The translations under genes were made by a program, and so were the position numbers. From Rhea pennata (lineage: Eukaryota > Chordata > Aves > Rheiformes > Rheidae): a stretch of 64,000 nt of DNA. Each line of letters starts with the position of its first letter. The stretch's first letter is position 1. A model generated the notes under the pieces. The model searched no databases. It saw only the letters and a list, made by a program, of their open reading frames with translations, and was not told the origin of the DNA. The stretch spans positions 1,757,501 to 1,821,500 of the forward strand of contig NC_084672.1 of the NCBI RefSeq assembly GCF_028389875.1, written 5' to 3'. Of this stretch, positions 43,301-55,842 are shown one piece after another.

Positions 43301-46300
43301 CCCCTGCAGCATCGCCAGCGGCTGGAGCCCGACCGCGCTGCAGCTGCATCTGGTGCTCGCCCGCATCCCGGCCCTTCCCGCCGTCTATCGCCCTTCGTTT
43401 GGCGAAACTCTTGGGAAGCAACGTCTCGACTGCGCCAGCCTGCACTTGCGGACGGGCGCGAGCGATAACGAAGCAGCGCTGTGACACATAATTACCGAGC
43501 TGGCACAGAGCCCGCCAGAGGGGACAATCCGGGAGCGGAGCGGGATGGGTCGCTGGCTGCGAGCCGGCGGTGGGGCTCAGCCCGGTGGTCCAGGTCCAGC
43601 CCCGAACTCCCGCGAGAGGTGCGCTGGCGCCCGGCCGGGCTCCTCGGCGGCTGCACCCAGCGGGTGAGCGAGGCGCTTTGGAGGCGGCGGTCCCCGTTCG
43701 CCCTGGCGGGATGCTCTTCCTCACTCGGCAGCACTGCCTGCGGATGGAAACACTGGTTCATGCTTTCCAGGTCCGTGCTCTCTCTCTGCAATGCTTATGC
43801 CCCTAAAACGAAGAATACGTGATCTTGTGCTGGTGAATATTTGATTTTTTGACTCTTAGGAAAGATCCACTGAGCTGGTTCCTTGCCCCGGTGAGAACCA
43901 GTTACGGTTCTCAGAGATGGTCCATCACTAAACCGCGGTGGTGAAGCGGCCAGAGCTGAACTCATTGTTTGCACTGGCTAAAATTAGCCTGAAATAAATA
44001 TTGTATGGATACTACGTAGTCTGTGCATGGCAAATTTTTCTGGATTATCCCCTGACTTACCACAGCTGTGACTTATACTGAAGTTAATGTTTGTATTTCA
44101 TACTGGATAATTTATAGAGAAGCCCGGAGATGGGCTTTTATCTGCTCAGATGAAAGTTCTTCGGGAATAACAACACTTGGTAGGGCTCAGCGCTTGCACC
44201 GCGCTGACAGCCCAAGCCCTTCTGCCTGCAAGCAAGATGTTTGCATCTGAAGGGCCGTTAGCAAGAGCAGACCTCTCCCGCTGCCGGCGCTCAGTGCTCT
44301 TCCCGGCCGCTGCAGGCATCTGCTTCGCATTAGCACTGGACGGGGTCCCGGTTTGCTGCGGAGCGAGGAGGGGAACTTGGAGCTGTTCCGACTCATTTCG
44401 AGTCCGAGCCGAACGTGGCGCACGAACGTCAGGGGAGCGGGCTCGGGGGTGCTGCGGGAGCGGGGCACCCTCTGCTCCTCCCGGCACTGGGTGCCCGGCG
44501 GGAGCACGGCCCCGGCAGCGGAGGCCCCCTGCACGGCGCCGAGTTTGGGGCTTCCCGGGGCGCCCTGGAAGCAGGGCCGGGGACGGCCCCGCGGAGCCGC
44601 CTCCGCTCGGGGAGGGCGGGAGGATGCCGGCGTCCTCCGCCGGCGGGAGCCCTCTTTCCGAGGGGCGAAAGCGGTTCCTGCGCACGAGGACGGCCGAGGA
44701 GGAGGGGCGTACGAGGCAGCAGCCCTGCAGACGGACCGCGAGGCTCCAGCAGCACGTGCGGGCTTTATCTCGCAGGATGCCGCGGGCAGCCGGGGCACGG
44801 TGTGTTTGGAGCTCCCAGCGCGCCGAGGCTTGGCAGCGCAGGGGGAGAGGACGGCGGCCGAGCGCGGCTGAAGAGCTCCGGTGCTCAGGCCCCGGGAAAG
44901 CAATGAGGCAGGTGCGCCAGCTCCCGCCTGCCGCAGAAATAAGGATGTGCTCAAAGTTAAGCACGCACCTAAGTGCTGCCCGCTGTCGGGGTCACTGCCC
45001 GGCCGCGGCTGAGACCGCCCAGGCTCCCATGTTCCCCGCAGAGCAGCCAGAGTTGTGCACAATTCGCCGGTCCTTTATCTTTCCCACTCTGTGGGAATGA
45101 GCAGCTGCACGGGAGGAACCAGGAGAGGATGCAACGGGAGGGATCTCGCCAGCGCCCGCAGCCGGTCGACCCAGAGAAAAAAGCAGTTACGCAGATAGTA
45201 AACCGGCCTTTGCAGCCAGAGTAGTGCTTTGAACTCGGCTTCATCCGGTGCAAATCACCGGGCACAGAAATACTGACTTCTTGGTGGTAACGTTTCACCA
45301 GCATATTAGGAAGATGGATTTCTCCAAAAATGCCGAGCCAATCTCCACTTTGTGATCCCTTTCTCCCGCCGGGGCTGCCCCGCGGCGGAGCGGGCTGCCC
45401 CGAGCTGCTGCCGGCAGCACCGCGTGAAGCTCCGTGCACGGTTTTGCCTCTCCCTCCCTGCGCTTCAGCACCCCCCCCCCCCGAGCTGCTTTGATCTGCG
45501 GATCTGGGCTAACTAGGGTGGAAAACGCCCGGAGGTTCCCGCATTTTTCCATGGGCTTTCGGGGGGGGGGGGGGGGAGGGAGGGAGGGAGGCCAGGCTCT
45601 CTGCACTCACCCGGGTGTTTGCGGCTGGGGGCACAAAGGACTAAACCCGCTGCACAACTGAATTCCTCGGGAAGCACTTGTCCTCTTTTCAGGAAGGACG
45701 TGTTCTCTGATCCAGCCTCGCTAGCCCCGGGCGCGCAGCGGGGAGCGCTGCGATGAGACCCCGCGCGCGCATCCTGGCTGCCGGCCTCGCCGGCCCTCGC
45801 TGCGGACCTTCCCTGCTCCCCCGGAGCATCCTTGCAAAAATGACAGGCGGGTGCAATGCAAAGCGACCCCCCCCCCACGCCGAGCACAGCGGGGAGCTCG
45901 TTCGCTAACCTCCGCTCCCTCCAGTTCTTCCCGGCAGAACCGAGACGGCTCAGCCAGCCAAGTGCCTGACACTGATTTATGTTTAAATAGAGTCCAGATT
46001 TAAGGCTGCGCTAAGCCCCATCTCCCGCCGGGGAAAAGCATACGTCGAAGCTGGAGATGTGGAGGATACGGTGGCAGACGGGAAAGCGGCAGGGCTCGGA
46101 GCGTGGAGGACGTGGAAACAGGACTCCATTTTCAGGAGAGCCCTGGCAGGAGTCCCGGGCGGCGGGAAGGCAGCCCGGGCTGTTTAAGAAGGGTTTTCTA
46201 TAGCTTGCCCCTGTTGTTTGGCAGATGTGTTTGGCCATTGCACCCAACATGCGTTTTAAAAGGAAACCTCATGGGCCGGGCACCCCAGGGACCCACGGGC

Positions 46301-46999
46301 ACCCGGCAGCCGAAGGGTTTGGCACCGGGAGAAACGGCACCAGGAGAAACGGCCCCGTCCCCGTTAGCCGCTCGGAGCCCGTGCACGCAGCAACATTTTG
46401 GGGGCTGAGCCGGGTGCACGCATCCCGGGTCCCAGCCTCTTCCCCTAATCGCTCCTGCTCACCCCACGGGCGACCTGCTGGCCATGTCGCTCCTGGCGGG
46501 ATCCACTCCACACCCAGGAGAGACCCCGCGGAGCTGGGACAAGGGGCTGGTGGAGCGGTGGGAGGAGTGAGGACACTCACCGGGAGAGGTCCTGTGGGGC
46601 TGGGTGGCAGCGACACCCCCCTGAGCCCCATGCTGCTGCCTCCGGGGCGAGGAGATGGGGGTCCCGGGTGGCTGCTGCAGTCAGGAGCTGTGCAGGGTGA
46701 GAGGCCGTCCAGCGGGGTGCCGCAGCCCATCAGCACGGCCTCAAGCCTTCTGGGGGAGGGAGCAGAGCTGCCCCCCTGCCTGCAGCCCATGCCCGGCTGA
46801 TGTGGCGGGCGCAGAAACGCGCCCCGCACCTGCAGCCCCGGCCGTGGCACGCTGCAGAAGGGAAGCGCTGCAGAACGAGCCCCGGGCTCACAAGAGCGAG
46901 AGCCAGGTGCAAGCCTGGCGCGGCCCCGCGCCCGCCTGCGGCCCTGCCGCCTGCCCGACGCGTGCCGGCCGCCGGCGGAGCGGGGCGGCTGCCCGGTGC
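40311..46999. other. CORO2B-ITGA11 intergenic region, left part
   Basis: I find no gene here. AT-rich, non-repetitive blocks lie at about 40,580-40,830, 41,040-41,620, 42,420-42,530 and 43,800-44,170, separated by GC-rich sequence. They hold short palindromes (41531-41567, 42451-42504, 43893-43912). Homopolymers include a C run near 45472-45482 and a G run near 45561-45576. A single unit of the downstream minisatellite occurs at 46381-46422. Long open frames near 42.1-43.2 and 44.2-45.1 kb are GC-driven and overlap on both strands. Confidence 0.7.
41531..41567. promoter_or_regulatory. Homeodomain-type inverted repeat
   Basis: GGCTAATG (41531-41538) is exactly inverted as CATTAGCC (41560-41567), and a nested TAATGTA/TACATTA pair lies inside. 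The core has two GTTAAT motifs, like HNF1 or other homeodomain sites. It lies in an AT-rich block between the divergent CORO2B and ITGA11 promoters. Confidence 0.4.
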
Positions 47000-47089
47000 G
47001 CGCCGAGCCGTTGGCCTGCAGCTTCCGTCGGGGGCCGAGCCAGGGCCCACCGCAGCGGTGTGAGGGGCTGGGCCCAGGGTCCCCAGCAG

Positions 47090-47630
47090 CAACTCTGGGG
47101 GCCGAGTGCAGGGTGCACGGCAGCGTTTGGGGGGGGTGAGGGCAGGTTGCACAGTAGCGTTTTGAGGCTGAGCCAGGTGCACGCAGCAGCGTTTCGGGGC
47201 CAGGCTGGGTGCACACAGCAGCGTTTCGGGGCTGGGACCAGTGCGCGCAGCAGCATTTTGGGGGCTGAGCTGGGTGCACGCAGCAGTATTTTGGGGGCTG
47301 AGCCGGGTGCGCGCAGCAGCATTTTGGAGCTGAGCCGGATGCACGCAGCAGCATTTTGGGGCTGAGCCGGGTGCACACAGCAGCATTTTGGAGCTGAGCC
47401 GGATGCACGCAGCAGCATTTTGGGGCTGAGCCGGATGCACGCAGCAGCATTTTGGAGCTGAGCCGGATGCACGCAGCGGCATTTTGGGGCTGAGCCGGGT
47501 GCACACAGCAGCATTTTGGGGGCCGAGCCCGGTTCACACAGCAGCCTTTTGGGGGCCGAGCCCCGTGCGCGCAGCGGCGTTTCGGGGCTGAGCCGGGTGC
47601 GCGCAGCGGCGTTTCGGGGCCGAGTTTGCC
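47090..47630. repeat. 32-34 bp minisatellite, about 16 units
   Basis: The recurring unit contains GCACGCAGCAGCATTTTGGG and GGCTGAGCCGG. About 16 imperfect copies follow each other, more diverged at both ends than in the middle, where copies alternate between TTGGAGCTGAGCCGGATG and TTGGGGCTGAGCCGGGTG. The alternation suggests expansion of a two-unit block. A lone unit sits at 46381-46422, about 0.7 kb away. The open frames through the array are artefacts. Confidence 0.93.
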
Positions 47631-50600
47631 CTCTAGTGCCCAAACGGGTCAGCGCAGCGCTGCAGCCCGCGACCGGCTCCGTCTACGCCGAAACTCCGCG
47701 GAATCGCCCGCGGAGCACCCTGCTCCGGGCCTGCCCCGAGCGCGCCGCGAAGGCGCCCGCGGAGCGGCGCGGGCCGGGCCGGGCCGGGCCGGAGGGCGCC
47801 GCTCGCCCCACGGGGCCCGTGGGTCAGCCCCAGAGGTCTGGGGCGCAGGGAGCGGGGCAGCGGTCGGGCATCGCGCCCGCGCGGCCGAGGCTCCGCCGCC
47901 CCTTTCCTCCGTTTCGCAGAAGATGGAAATTTTCCGTTGGTTTAAGTGGAGCGTTTAAGTGGAGCGACCCAACGGGGTCGCGCCTGGCGCACCGCGCTGG
48001 ACCCAGCCCAGCGGCTATGAGGCCATTTACTTTTCCAAAACTTTTTCCAAACATTTTTGAGCAAAACAAAAAAAAAAAAAAAAACAAACAAACCTATCTT
48101 TTGGCCTGTTCTCGCGCGCGTGCCGCAAGCGTTCATAACTTGCCCGCCGTGCTGCAGGTTTCGCGCAGGGCTCAACTTCTGCATCTTGCCCATTACTCCG
48201 TGTATAAACTGGGGAGATTTAATAGCATGACTGTGTGCGTGAGTCTGTGGGATTTCTGGAAAGGGGGCCGGGGACCGGCTGCCACGTGCTGCAGAGGAGA
48301 CACCAAGGTATCTGCTCTGGTCTGATGTTAATAACAGACCGAGGCGAGCGCGGCGGCGGCAGCAGCCTGAGAGTTTAGAGTTCCTCTAAATGGCTTTCAG
48401 GTGTGAGTAGGTAGCGTAACACGGGCTGCAATACCAAATGGAAGGAATGGCTTTGCTTCCATGGACGTATTAGCAATCATACTTAAGAGTAATGGAGACT
48501 TGGATACATAAAATAGGAATTTTTCTTTTAGCACGTGTGGGGAAAAAATGTCGATGTAGTAATTTTACACTTCAGAGGTCTTTTAGTGATGGTTATAACA
48601 GGATTTCTGGACTGGAGAGTCCAGAATAATGCTGGATCTGGGGTCCTTGGGCATCGGTAGCGGATTTGTGCCGTGGAAGTGGCTCAGGGCTGGGTGGCTG
48701 GTGGCAGCTAGGGGCCAGCATGGGCCATATTTCCTCGGCTCCTGTCTCTGAACATAAGCCCGTGAGTGTGCTGGTTCGTCGGAGAGCTGGGCCGGGGCAG
48801 GCAGACGGCCCGTCGGTGGCGAGGGGACGAGGAACCACCCAGCCAGGCTGAGACTCAGCTTGCACCCTGATGCGCTGGTTTCCTGCAATCTCCACGCAGG
48901 ATTTGCAATGCTCCCGATGATGCTCCCGAAAATTCCAGTGATGCTGGGAAAAAAAAGCACCTTAGGGGGTTGCATGAGTCCTGCCTCTTCTCAGAGCACC
49001 AGGCGTGCGACCTCAAGGGTTTCCTCTCTGGCCTGGAGGAAAAAGTCTGCAGAATGACCTGTTCTTCGAGCTGCAGTTTGCAAACCTGTGTTTGTTTTTC
49101 TGGAGTGCTAAATACAGAGCGTTGCCGAGCCAAGGACGGGGATGCTGCTGCCAGCGCGCGCGCCGCGGCGCTGCAGGAGGTGCAGGAGGTGCACGGCGCG
49201 CTGGCAGCGAGAGAGAGGGGAAGTCGTGTCTAATGTAGCTAGTGCTTGCAGGGGTGAAACTTGTCGTTCCTTATTTAGCTAAAAAGAAAGTCAATGGGGT
49301 AGTTTGGAAGCGGTGCTTGCTTCCAGGTGGAGCTTTACGGCGGAGCTGCTAGTCGCTGCGGGGTCCCGTTGGCGTGCGTCAGCCCGTCACACCAGAGACT
49401 AGTTTTAAACGCAAACAAAGCGGAAACGAGCGCTAGCCCAGGTTTACCGCGTTTTTTTTCAAGCTGTAACCACCAAAAGACGTTCAGAGCTTCAAGCGCT
49501 CAGAGCTTCCCCGCTCCCTGATGTTGGAAAAGGTGCCGGTAGCGAGCGCTCGACTCCATCACAAACACGGCCCGCGGACGGGAAACGAAAATCCGCTCGT
49601 CCACAAAAGGGGGGCACGGCTGCGCGGGAGCCGGCGCTGGCACCGCGGCGCCGGCCCCACAGCGCCTCGGCCCGGCCGAGCGACCTGAAGAACGAGGCAA
49701 ACCCGCGTGTCGCGGCAGCGCGCTCCTGGGCCGAAAATACTTTTCACGCGCATCCCCAGAATCGGAGAGTCGCTCGCTTGGGCGTTCGGGCTGCGTTTTT
49801 TGCAAAAGCTGCTGTGATGGCTGCGGCATGAAACACTTTCACATTTTCCTTTTTTCCATTTTTTCGTGCTTCGTTTACTTGGATGGCTGCTGCTGGCATT
49901 TCCTGGTCTGCAGACAGCGCTGCCTGGCAGCGCCGGCCGGGAAACGCCGCCAAGGGACGTCTCGGCTATCTCGCGGAGGGAGCCAAAGTGGGCGGGCGCG
50001 ATGGCGAAAGGTAGGGTCAGCGTTTTCTGCAAAGAATTGACTTTTTTAACGACTTCAGCTTTTTTCCAAGGAAAGAAGGGGGGGGGGGGAGAGAATGTGC
50101 TAGCATTCAGATTTATAGCAAAAGCTCAAATCTCATTAATACAGCACCTTCTTTTGGCTACTCTTTGCTTAGAAATCCAGCTGCCAAACTCTTCTTCGGC
50201 ATAAGCAGAAAATTTTTGCGCTAATTCTAGTCTCGGGTCTGTGACCGGTGCAGAGGAGGAGAGACCGTCCTGGTGGAGCACGAGGTGTCCGCGAAGGCGG
50301 TGCGTTCTCAGCTGCGGGCGAGGCAGCGTTTCGGAGGCGGGAAGCTCTGGCCGCTCGCAGAAGAGCCCACTTGGGTCGAGGAGGCCCGAGGGCCCCTAAC
50401 TGCAGCCTTGCAACTTGCACGTCCACGCTTGGAAGCACCATAGAAAAACTCTGGATGCTCAGATAAACCGAAAGGGGTGAAAAGCTGCTTGCAGGCGGAT
50501 TTGCAAGTGTAAAGTAAATCCAGCAGGAGAGGGGAATTTTATTTTATTTGTCTGCGGGAGGACAAATTGAATAATGTTCCTAGCAGGAAGGGACTGGAGC

Positions 50601-53600
50601 GTGGCCTGCAAAGCAGAGCTCTCTCCAGATGGCTGGAATATATTAAATCTATCTCCAGATTTAAAGAAATGGCGCTTTTTTTTTTCTTTTAAATAAGGGA
50701 TTGCCCAGAAAATACCAGCCCCAGGTCGCCTTGGGGGCGGGCGAGCGGGCAGACGTGGCTCCGGTCTTGCCGGCGCGGCCGCGTCTCCGGCTCGGCGGGG
50801 CGCTGGAGCTGCTCGGAGGAAGTGTTTCGTGCCCGGCTCGCGGGCGGTGCGCTCGCTGCGGGAGCGGGGACGAGCCAGGGTGACTCACACCTTAACGCCG
50901 CTTTCGGCTTTGATCTTAATCCCCATCACGTTTGGGGTCAAACTGTATTTCCCTTCTCCGAGGCTCTTGAATCCACTGAGGACTCGCCCTCCTCCACGCT
51001 GGCGGTGAAGCCGTTACATTGCTTTCTGTTAAGTAAGAAAAAACACATTTGGGCCTCAATGTAAAGAATTCGCACCATTTCTTTTTAACTTATCACCTAG
51101 CTCTGCCCAGGGAGCTGCCACGCTCTGCGGCCGGGGCGGCTTGCTGCCCCCGGGCACGTCCCGCGCCCTCCTGCCAGCTGGGCATCCCCTCCTCACCGCA
51201 CGGAGGAGAAAGCAGCTCGGAAACACTCTTTTTTTCTTTTTTTTTTTCTTTTCCCACTTTGCACATGATTTTGTGCCCAGAGTTACTTTAACTGTCACAT
51301 ATTTTCCCCTCCGATACGTTCGACAGCGTATTAATCACGCTTGCCTCTGATGTTCTATGATTTTTAAGGGCTGCCAACTGCACAAGGCCAGTTTGGCCCC
51401 TTCTCCAGCGACTCAAGGTTTCGATGGCTTTACCATTTGCATTGAGGACTGAAGTATGTGTATCACTTTGGAAGGAAAAACCAAATTCTTGCTCGCATTC
51501 CGTAGCAATTGCCGCCAAACGGAGAGTAATTGCTGCAGGCAGGGAAGCGGAGGCAGCAAAAACGTACAGCTGTGACTACTGCTTCTGGGGAGCAAGAGCT
51601 AAAATAATGTGGACGCTCAGAATAGTTACGTAAGAGGCTTCTTCCTGCGATGGAAAATTTCCCAGGGGAAAGATTGTGTTTTTATTGGTGAGGTATTTAA
51701 TTCCTTTTCTGTAAATTAGAAGTGCGTGAGCGGATGACGGAGCGCGGTGGGTCCTGCTGCCGGGACCGCGCGGCGGCGGGTCCGCCCTGGGTGGACCGTG
51801 CTGAGCCGCGGATGCCCCCCGGCTGGGCAGGCGATGCTGCTCTTTGGAAACCCCGCCGCTAAGCAACTTGCCGCCCCGCACGGCGCGGCGGGGCGAGCGG
51901 CCGGGCCGCGGCGCCCGGCGGCAGGAACCCGCCTCGCCGTGACCCAGAATTAGCTCTCCCCAGGGACCGGTCTCAGCGCCATCGTTCGTTATCAAGGCAG
52001 CGGGGATGTTTGTTCGTTCAAAGGAAGAAATAAGCAGAGGGAGACTAAATAGGAAAAGAAAATCGCTGGCTTAAGTAAACAGAAGAAAATTCCTCAGCAG
52101 CGAGCGGTTGCGCTGAGGTTAACGGGCTGCAAATGTGGCGTTTGAAAAGCTGCTTTCACGGTGAGGTTAGCTCTGACTTTGGGAGAGGTGCGGGAGCGAG
52201 GCCGCTCCGGGACTGCGCCAAGAGCTGCCACCTGGCGTGACGCAAAACGCCTGAAACGCACCCAAAATGCACGGCAACCCCCTGGCCGGGGCTGGCCGGC
52301 GGGCCGGGCACCCGCCGCGGCGCCGCGATCCCTCCCCGCCGCGGCGCCGGCCGCAGGGATGCCCGGGGCCCCTCCGCGCCAGCGGCGACCCCAGACCGCC
52401 TGTTTTCGCCCTGAAGCCGCGGGCGAAGCAGCCGCTGGCGGCCGATGGCAGCGGGACGCGGCCCGCCAGCTCGGCCGGGCGCGGGGATTTTGCAGAAACG
52501 CCCGCCGGCACGGGGCTCGGCTGCGCCCCGCGCGCGGGCGCCGACCGCGCCTGGCACCCGCTGAGAGAGCGTTCGGCCGGAGCACGAAGCCGGTGGCAGA
52601 GGAGAACAGGGGAGAAGCGTTTTGGCTGGGGCTGATAAATAAAGCTTAGGCTAATTGAGTGCTGGGAGCTAAGGGCCAAAGTACTTCCAAACACAGAGCA
52701 GATTCCAAATCTCTATTTTCCGGAGGTTAAATTACTTTCTCCTTCTAAAAAATGAAATGGGTTTCTGCTGCACTGCTTTACCAGAGGAATTTCTCTTGCT
52801 TTAGTGCATATTTTGTCCCCTGAAATTGCTTCTGGAACTGGGCACCGCCGGTGGTGACCGCGGATGGGAGAAGCAGACCTACCAAATCCGGGCCCGGAAA
52901 AAGCAAGCGGGGTTGGACGTGGGGCTCGCAGCCCGACTCGGGGTTTCCCAGCTCTTGCAGCTGGTGACGCCTCCCTGCCCCACGGTGCCTCGTCCCCGGG
53001 TGCCCAGCGTCACCCCCGGGCCGCGGGCGCCTCTGCTGGCCCCCGGGCCCCCGGCATCGCTGCGGCCGCAGCGCGGGAGCGAGGAACGGACCCCGATTCC
53101 TCCGCCCTGAGACCCCTCTCGGGTATTTGCAGGGCTTTTGTTTGCGGTCCGTTTCCCTGCAGCGTCCCTGCTTTGGCAGCGTTTGCTTTTAATACTCCTA
53201 ATACTGCCCTTGTGCTGTTGAAAGATGCAACATTTCCTGGCTTGGTATACCGCTGATAATCCGTGGAAAAGGATAGTTGTGGGTTTACATCAGCTGTTGC
53301 TTTGGACAACCAACTCTCCAGAGCTGTGAGCTCCCCGCGGCCGCGGCGCGGCGGCCAGGCGCGACGGGATCGCCCGCTCCTGCCGGCCCGCGCTCGCCCC
53401 GGCGGACGGCTGCAGGCTGCTGCCCGCCGCCGCGGGGCAGCGGGGACACGGGCGCCCCGGCGCGCCCGCCCGGGCCCCACCGCGGCCGCGCTCGGGGCTT
53501 GCAAACCTCCCGGCTTTTCCCTTCCGTTAGGGTTGGTCTCGGCAGCAGAGCTCGGGGCTGAATCCAAGCTCCTCCGAAGCTGCCGCAGGGAGGAGCCGGC

Positions 53601-55700
53601 TGCAGCCAGAGCTTTCTGCGACCCGCTCCAGCCGGGGCTGGCGGGGATGACGCCGCTCCTAGCGATGCTCCGAGCGGGCGAGATCGCCTTCGGCAAGCAC
53701 GTGCTTGCGGGGTGACGGCGCCCGGGGCAAGCCTCGGAGCGGGGGCTTCGCCAGGACAAACCCACCCCCGCGCATGCAGATCTTGCAAAAGCGGTGAAAA
53801 CGCTCCCTGCGCAGGGGTCGCGGGGCGAGCGCGGCCCTGCTGCTGGTGAAACGCCCCGAGACGCCCTCGGCCCCTCCTCCACTCGTGTGCCTCCGTTAGG
53901 GGGTTGTTTTCATTCCCGGCCTCTGTTTACATTCCTTGTATCCTAGGTTAATTCTTCCAAAACTCGAGCAGTAACAGCATCCAGTGCATTACACCCTTGG
54001 AAAGGTCAGACGCGAGGAAGCATCTGCGGATCTGAGGGAAAGGCTGGAGAAGGGGGGAAAAAATGAGCACACGTGGGAAAACGCGTGGTGAGCTTCTGGG
54101 ACAGCTTCAGCGTTTCTCCAACCGGAGGGCAACCGAGGTCAGGCCGGCGGCGAGCTGGTAGCTCGTGTCCGCGCTCTGTTTTCAGCTCCGGAGACGTCGC
54201 GGCGAGGAGCGCGAGCCGTTTCCCGGCCGCGGGCTTCCGACGCTGGAGCCAGGAGCAGGAGCTGCGCTTGCAGCCTGCTCGCGCCGGCCGCGGGTCCCCG
54301 CTGAGGCTAAGAAACCCGCAGACACCCAGCAGCGGCGGCGGGGAAGTAACGCAGGTGCCATCGGGAGCCCTTCCAGCCCTGACGTTGCCCCTCGTCCTTC
54401 TGGCTCTTCCAGCCCCCCCGCTCCCAACCCCAAAGTAAGGAACGTCGGCCCTGCACCGGCCCTTCGCGGGCCGGGCGAAGCTCAGAGCACGTCTTCTCCC
54501 AGGGCCCTTCCGGACATCCGAGCTCCGCGTGGGGATCGCCTGTTGTCTCCAGCCTGGCCGGGCTCTCCTGGAGACGTCGGTTCCGTGCCACCGGCCGGCC
54601 CGCTCCCCGCCGCCGCCGCCACCCCCGGCGCGCCAGCCCCGCCGCACCTCTCCCGTTGCTCCTGCTGCAAACGCCTGGCGTTCGGCAGCCGGCGCGTTAA
54701 AAAAGTCACCGCTCTGCTCAAAAGCCACCAGCTGTCTCGGGCCGGGAGGGCCCGCGGCTCGGCCCCGCTCGGCCCCGCCGGCAGCTCGTTGGAGCGGGAT
54801 GAAGCAGGATCATTTCCTCCTCCTTGTTTTCCCGTATATCATGGCCGGTGACAGCTGTTTACATTTCGGGGGGGATTACATCAATACTGTCGCAGTGACG
54901 CTGCTCCCCTGGAGCTCCCGGCGCTTCCCGCGGCGAAGCTCCGTGACGTTAAGCCGCGCGCCGGCGAGCCCTGGCAGCTCCGCGGAGGAGTCCTCGTGCC
55001 CACAGCTTCGCACGCAGCGCGGATCGGGGCGGTTTTGGCTAACGCGGAGCGCGGGGAGACCTGCAAGCCACCCGCGGAAGCAGAACTTCTTGAGATCAAC
55101 CTGGCAAGGTCTGGCGAGGTGCTCCGGTGTTAAACTTGCCCCTCTAATTGGGGAAGAAGCAGCTCGGACCATCCGCATGGGCTGCAGCTCCACGGCAGTT
55201 GGTCGCGTGGTCTCCAGCACCACGTCGAATAGCTGCAGGTGATAAAACCCAGAGCAGAACCTCGGGATTTTTCCTTTTGGATTTCTGCGCAGGAAGCAGA
55301 ACTGATGCCGACAGCTCCCTCGTGCTGAGTCCTCCGGCAGAAGGGAAAATCCGATCCCTGCAGAAGCGGTGTTTCCGCGGGCATCCAGGCAGGGAGGCCA
55401 CGACAGGAGGCAGCTGCTGCTCCGCTCTCCCGGCAGCTCCTCTTCTTGCTCCTCAGCTTCCGAAACGCTGCCCTTGAGACCCCTCTGACTCCTTTTGGGG
55501 ACGGAGAGATAAATGAGGCCCAGATCCCTTTTTCTGGAACTGGTTTTCTTTTTTCCACCTCTGTAACCTTTCAGACTGGCTGGTTCCAGCAACCTGGTTC
55601 CAAAGAGCCTCTCCAAAAGGTCTTCGCCGAGATGCAAATCGCAGATCAAAAAGGCCTCGTGTCACTTTTGTTGATGAAAAGCTGGTTTTTGCTTTCTGTA
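47631..55700. other. CORO2B-ITGA11 intergenic region, middle part
   Basis: I see no gene in this stretch. Composition alternates between CpG-rich patches (about 47.7-47.9, 52.2-52.6, 53.3-53.5 and 54.2-54.8 kb) and AT-richer, ordinary sequence. It has A-rich and T-rich runs (for example 48,068-48,084 and 51,231-51,250). Open frames are short or GC-driven. No transposable element that I can name is present. Confidence 0.65.
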
Positions 55701-55753
55701 TGGAAGAGTTTCATCTAATCCAATCATCACCTAGTCCAACACCCTTGCGCAAG

Positions 55754-55842
55754 TAGGTGACCCTGCTTGAGCAGGGGGGGTGGACTAGATGATCTCCAAT
55801 GGTCCCTGCCAACCTCAACCCTTCTGTGAGCCTATGATTCCT
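55754..55842 (+). mobile_element. CR1 LINE, short 3' end fragment
   Basis: The sequence has the CR1 3' core: GGTGACCCTGCTTGAGCAGG, GGACTAGATGATCTCCAATG, GTCCCTGCCAACCT, and an ATGATTC tail. It shares this diagnostic order with the copy at 4945-5322 and is probably the same subfamily. The preceding 40 bases, read on the minus strand (GTTGGACTAGGTGATGATTG), look like the same CR1 region inverted. Confidence 0.85.

Noticed and set aside
42116..45100. Several 240-370 codon open frames in the CORO2B-ITGA11 spacer
   Set aside because: They overlap on both strands, are Arg/Pro/Gly/Ala-rich as expected from GC-rich random sequence, and show no domain or splice structure.
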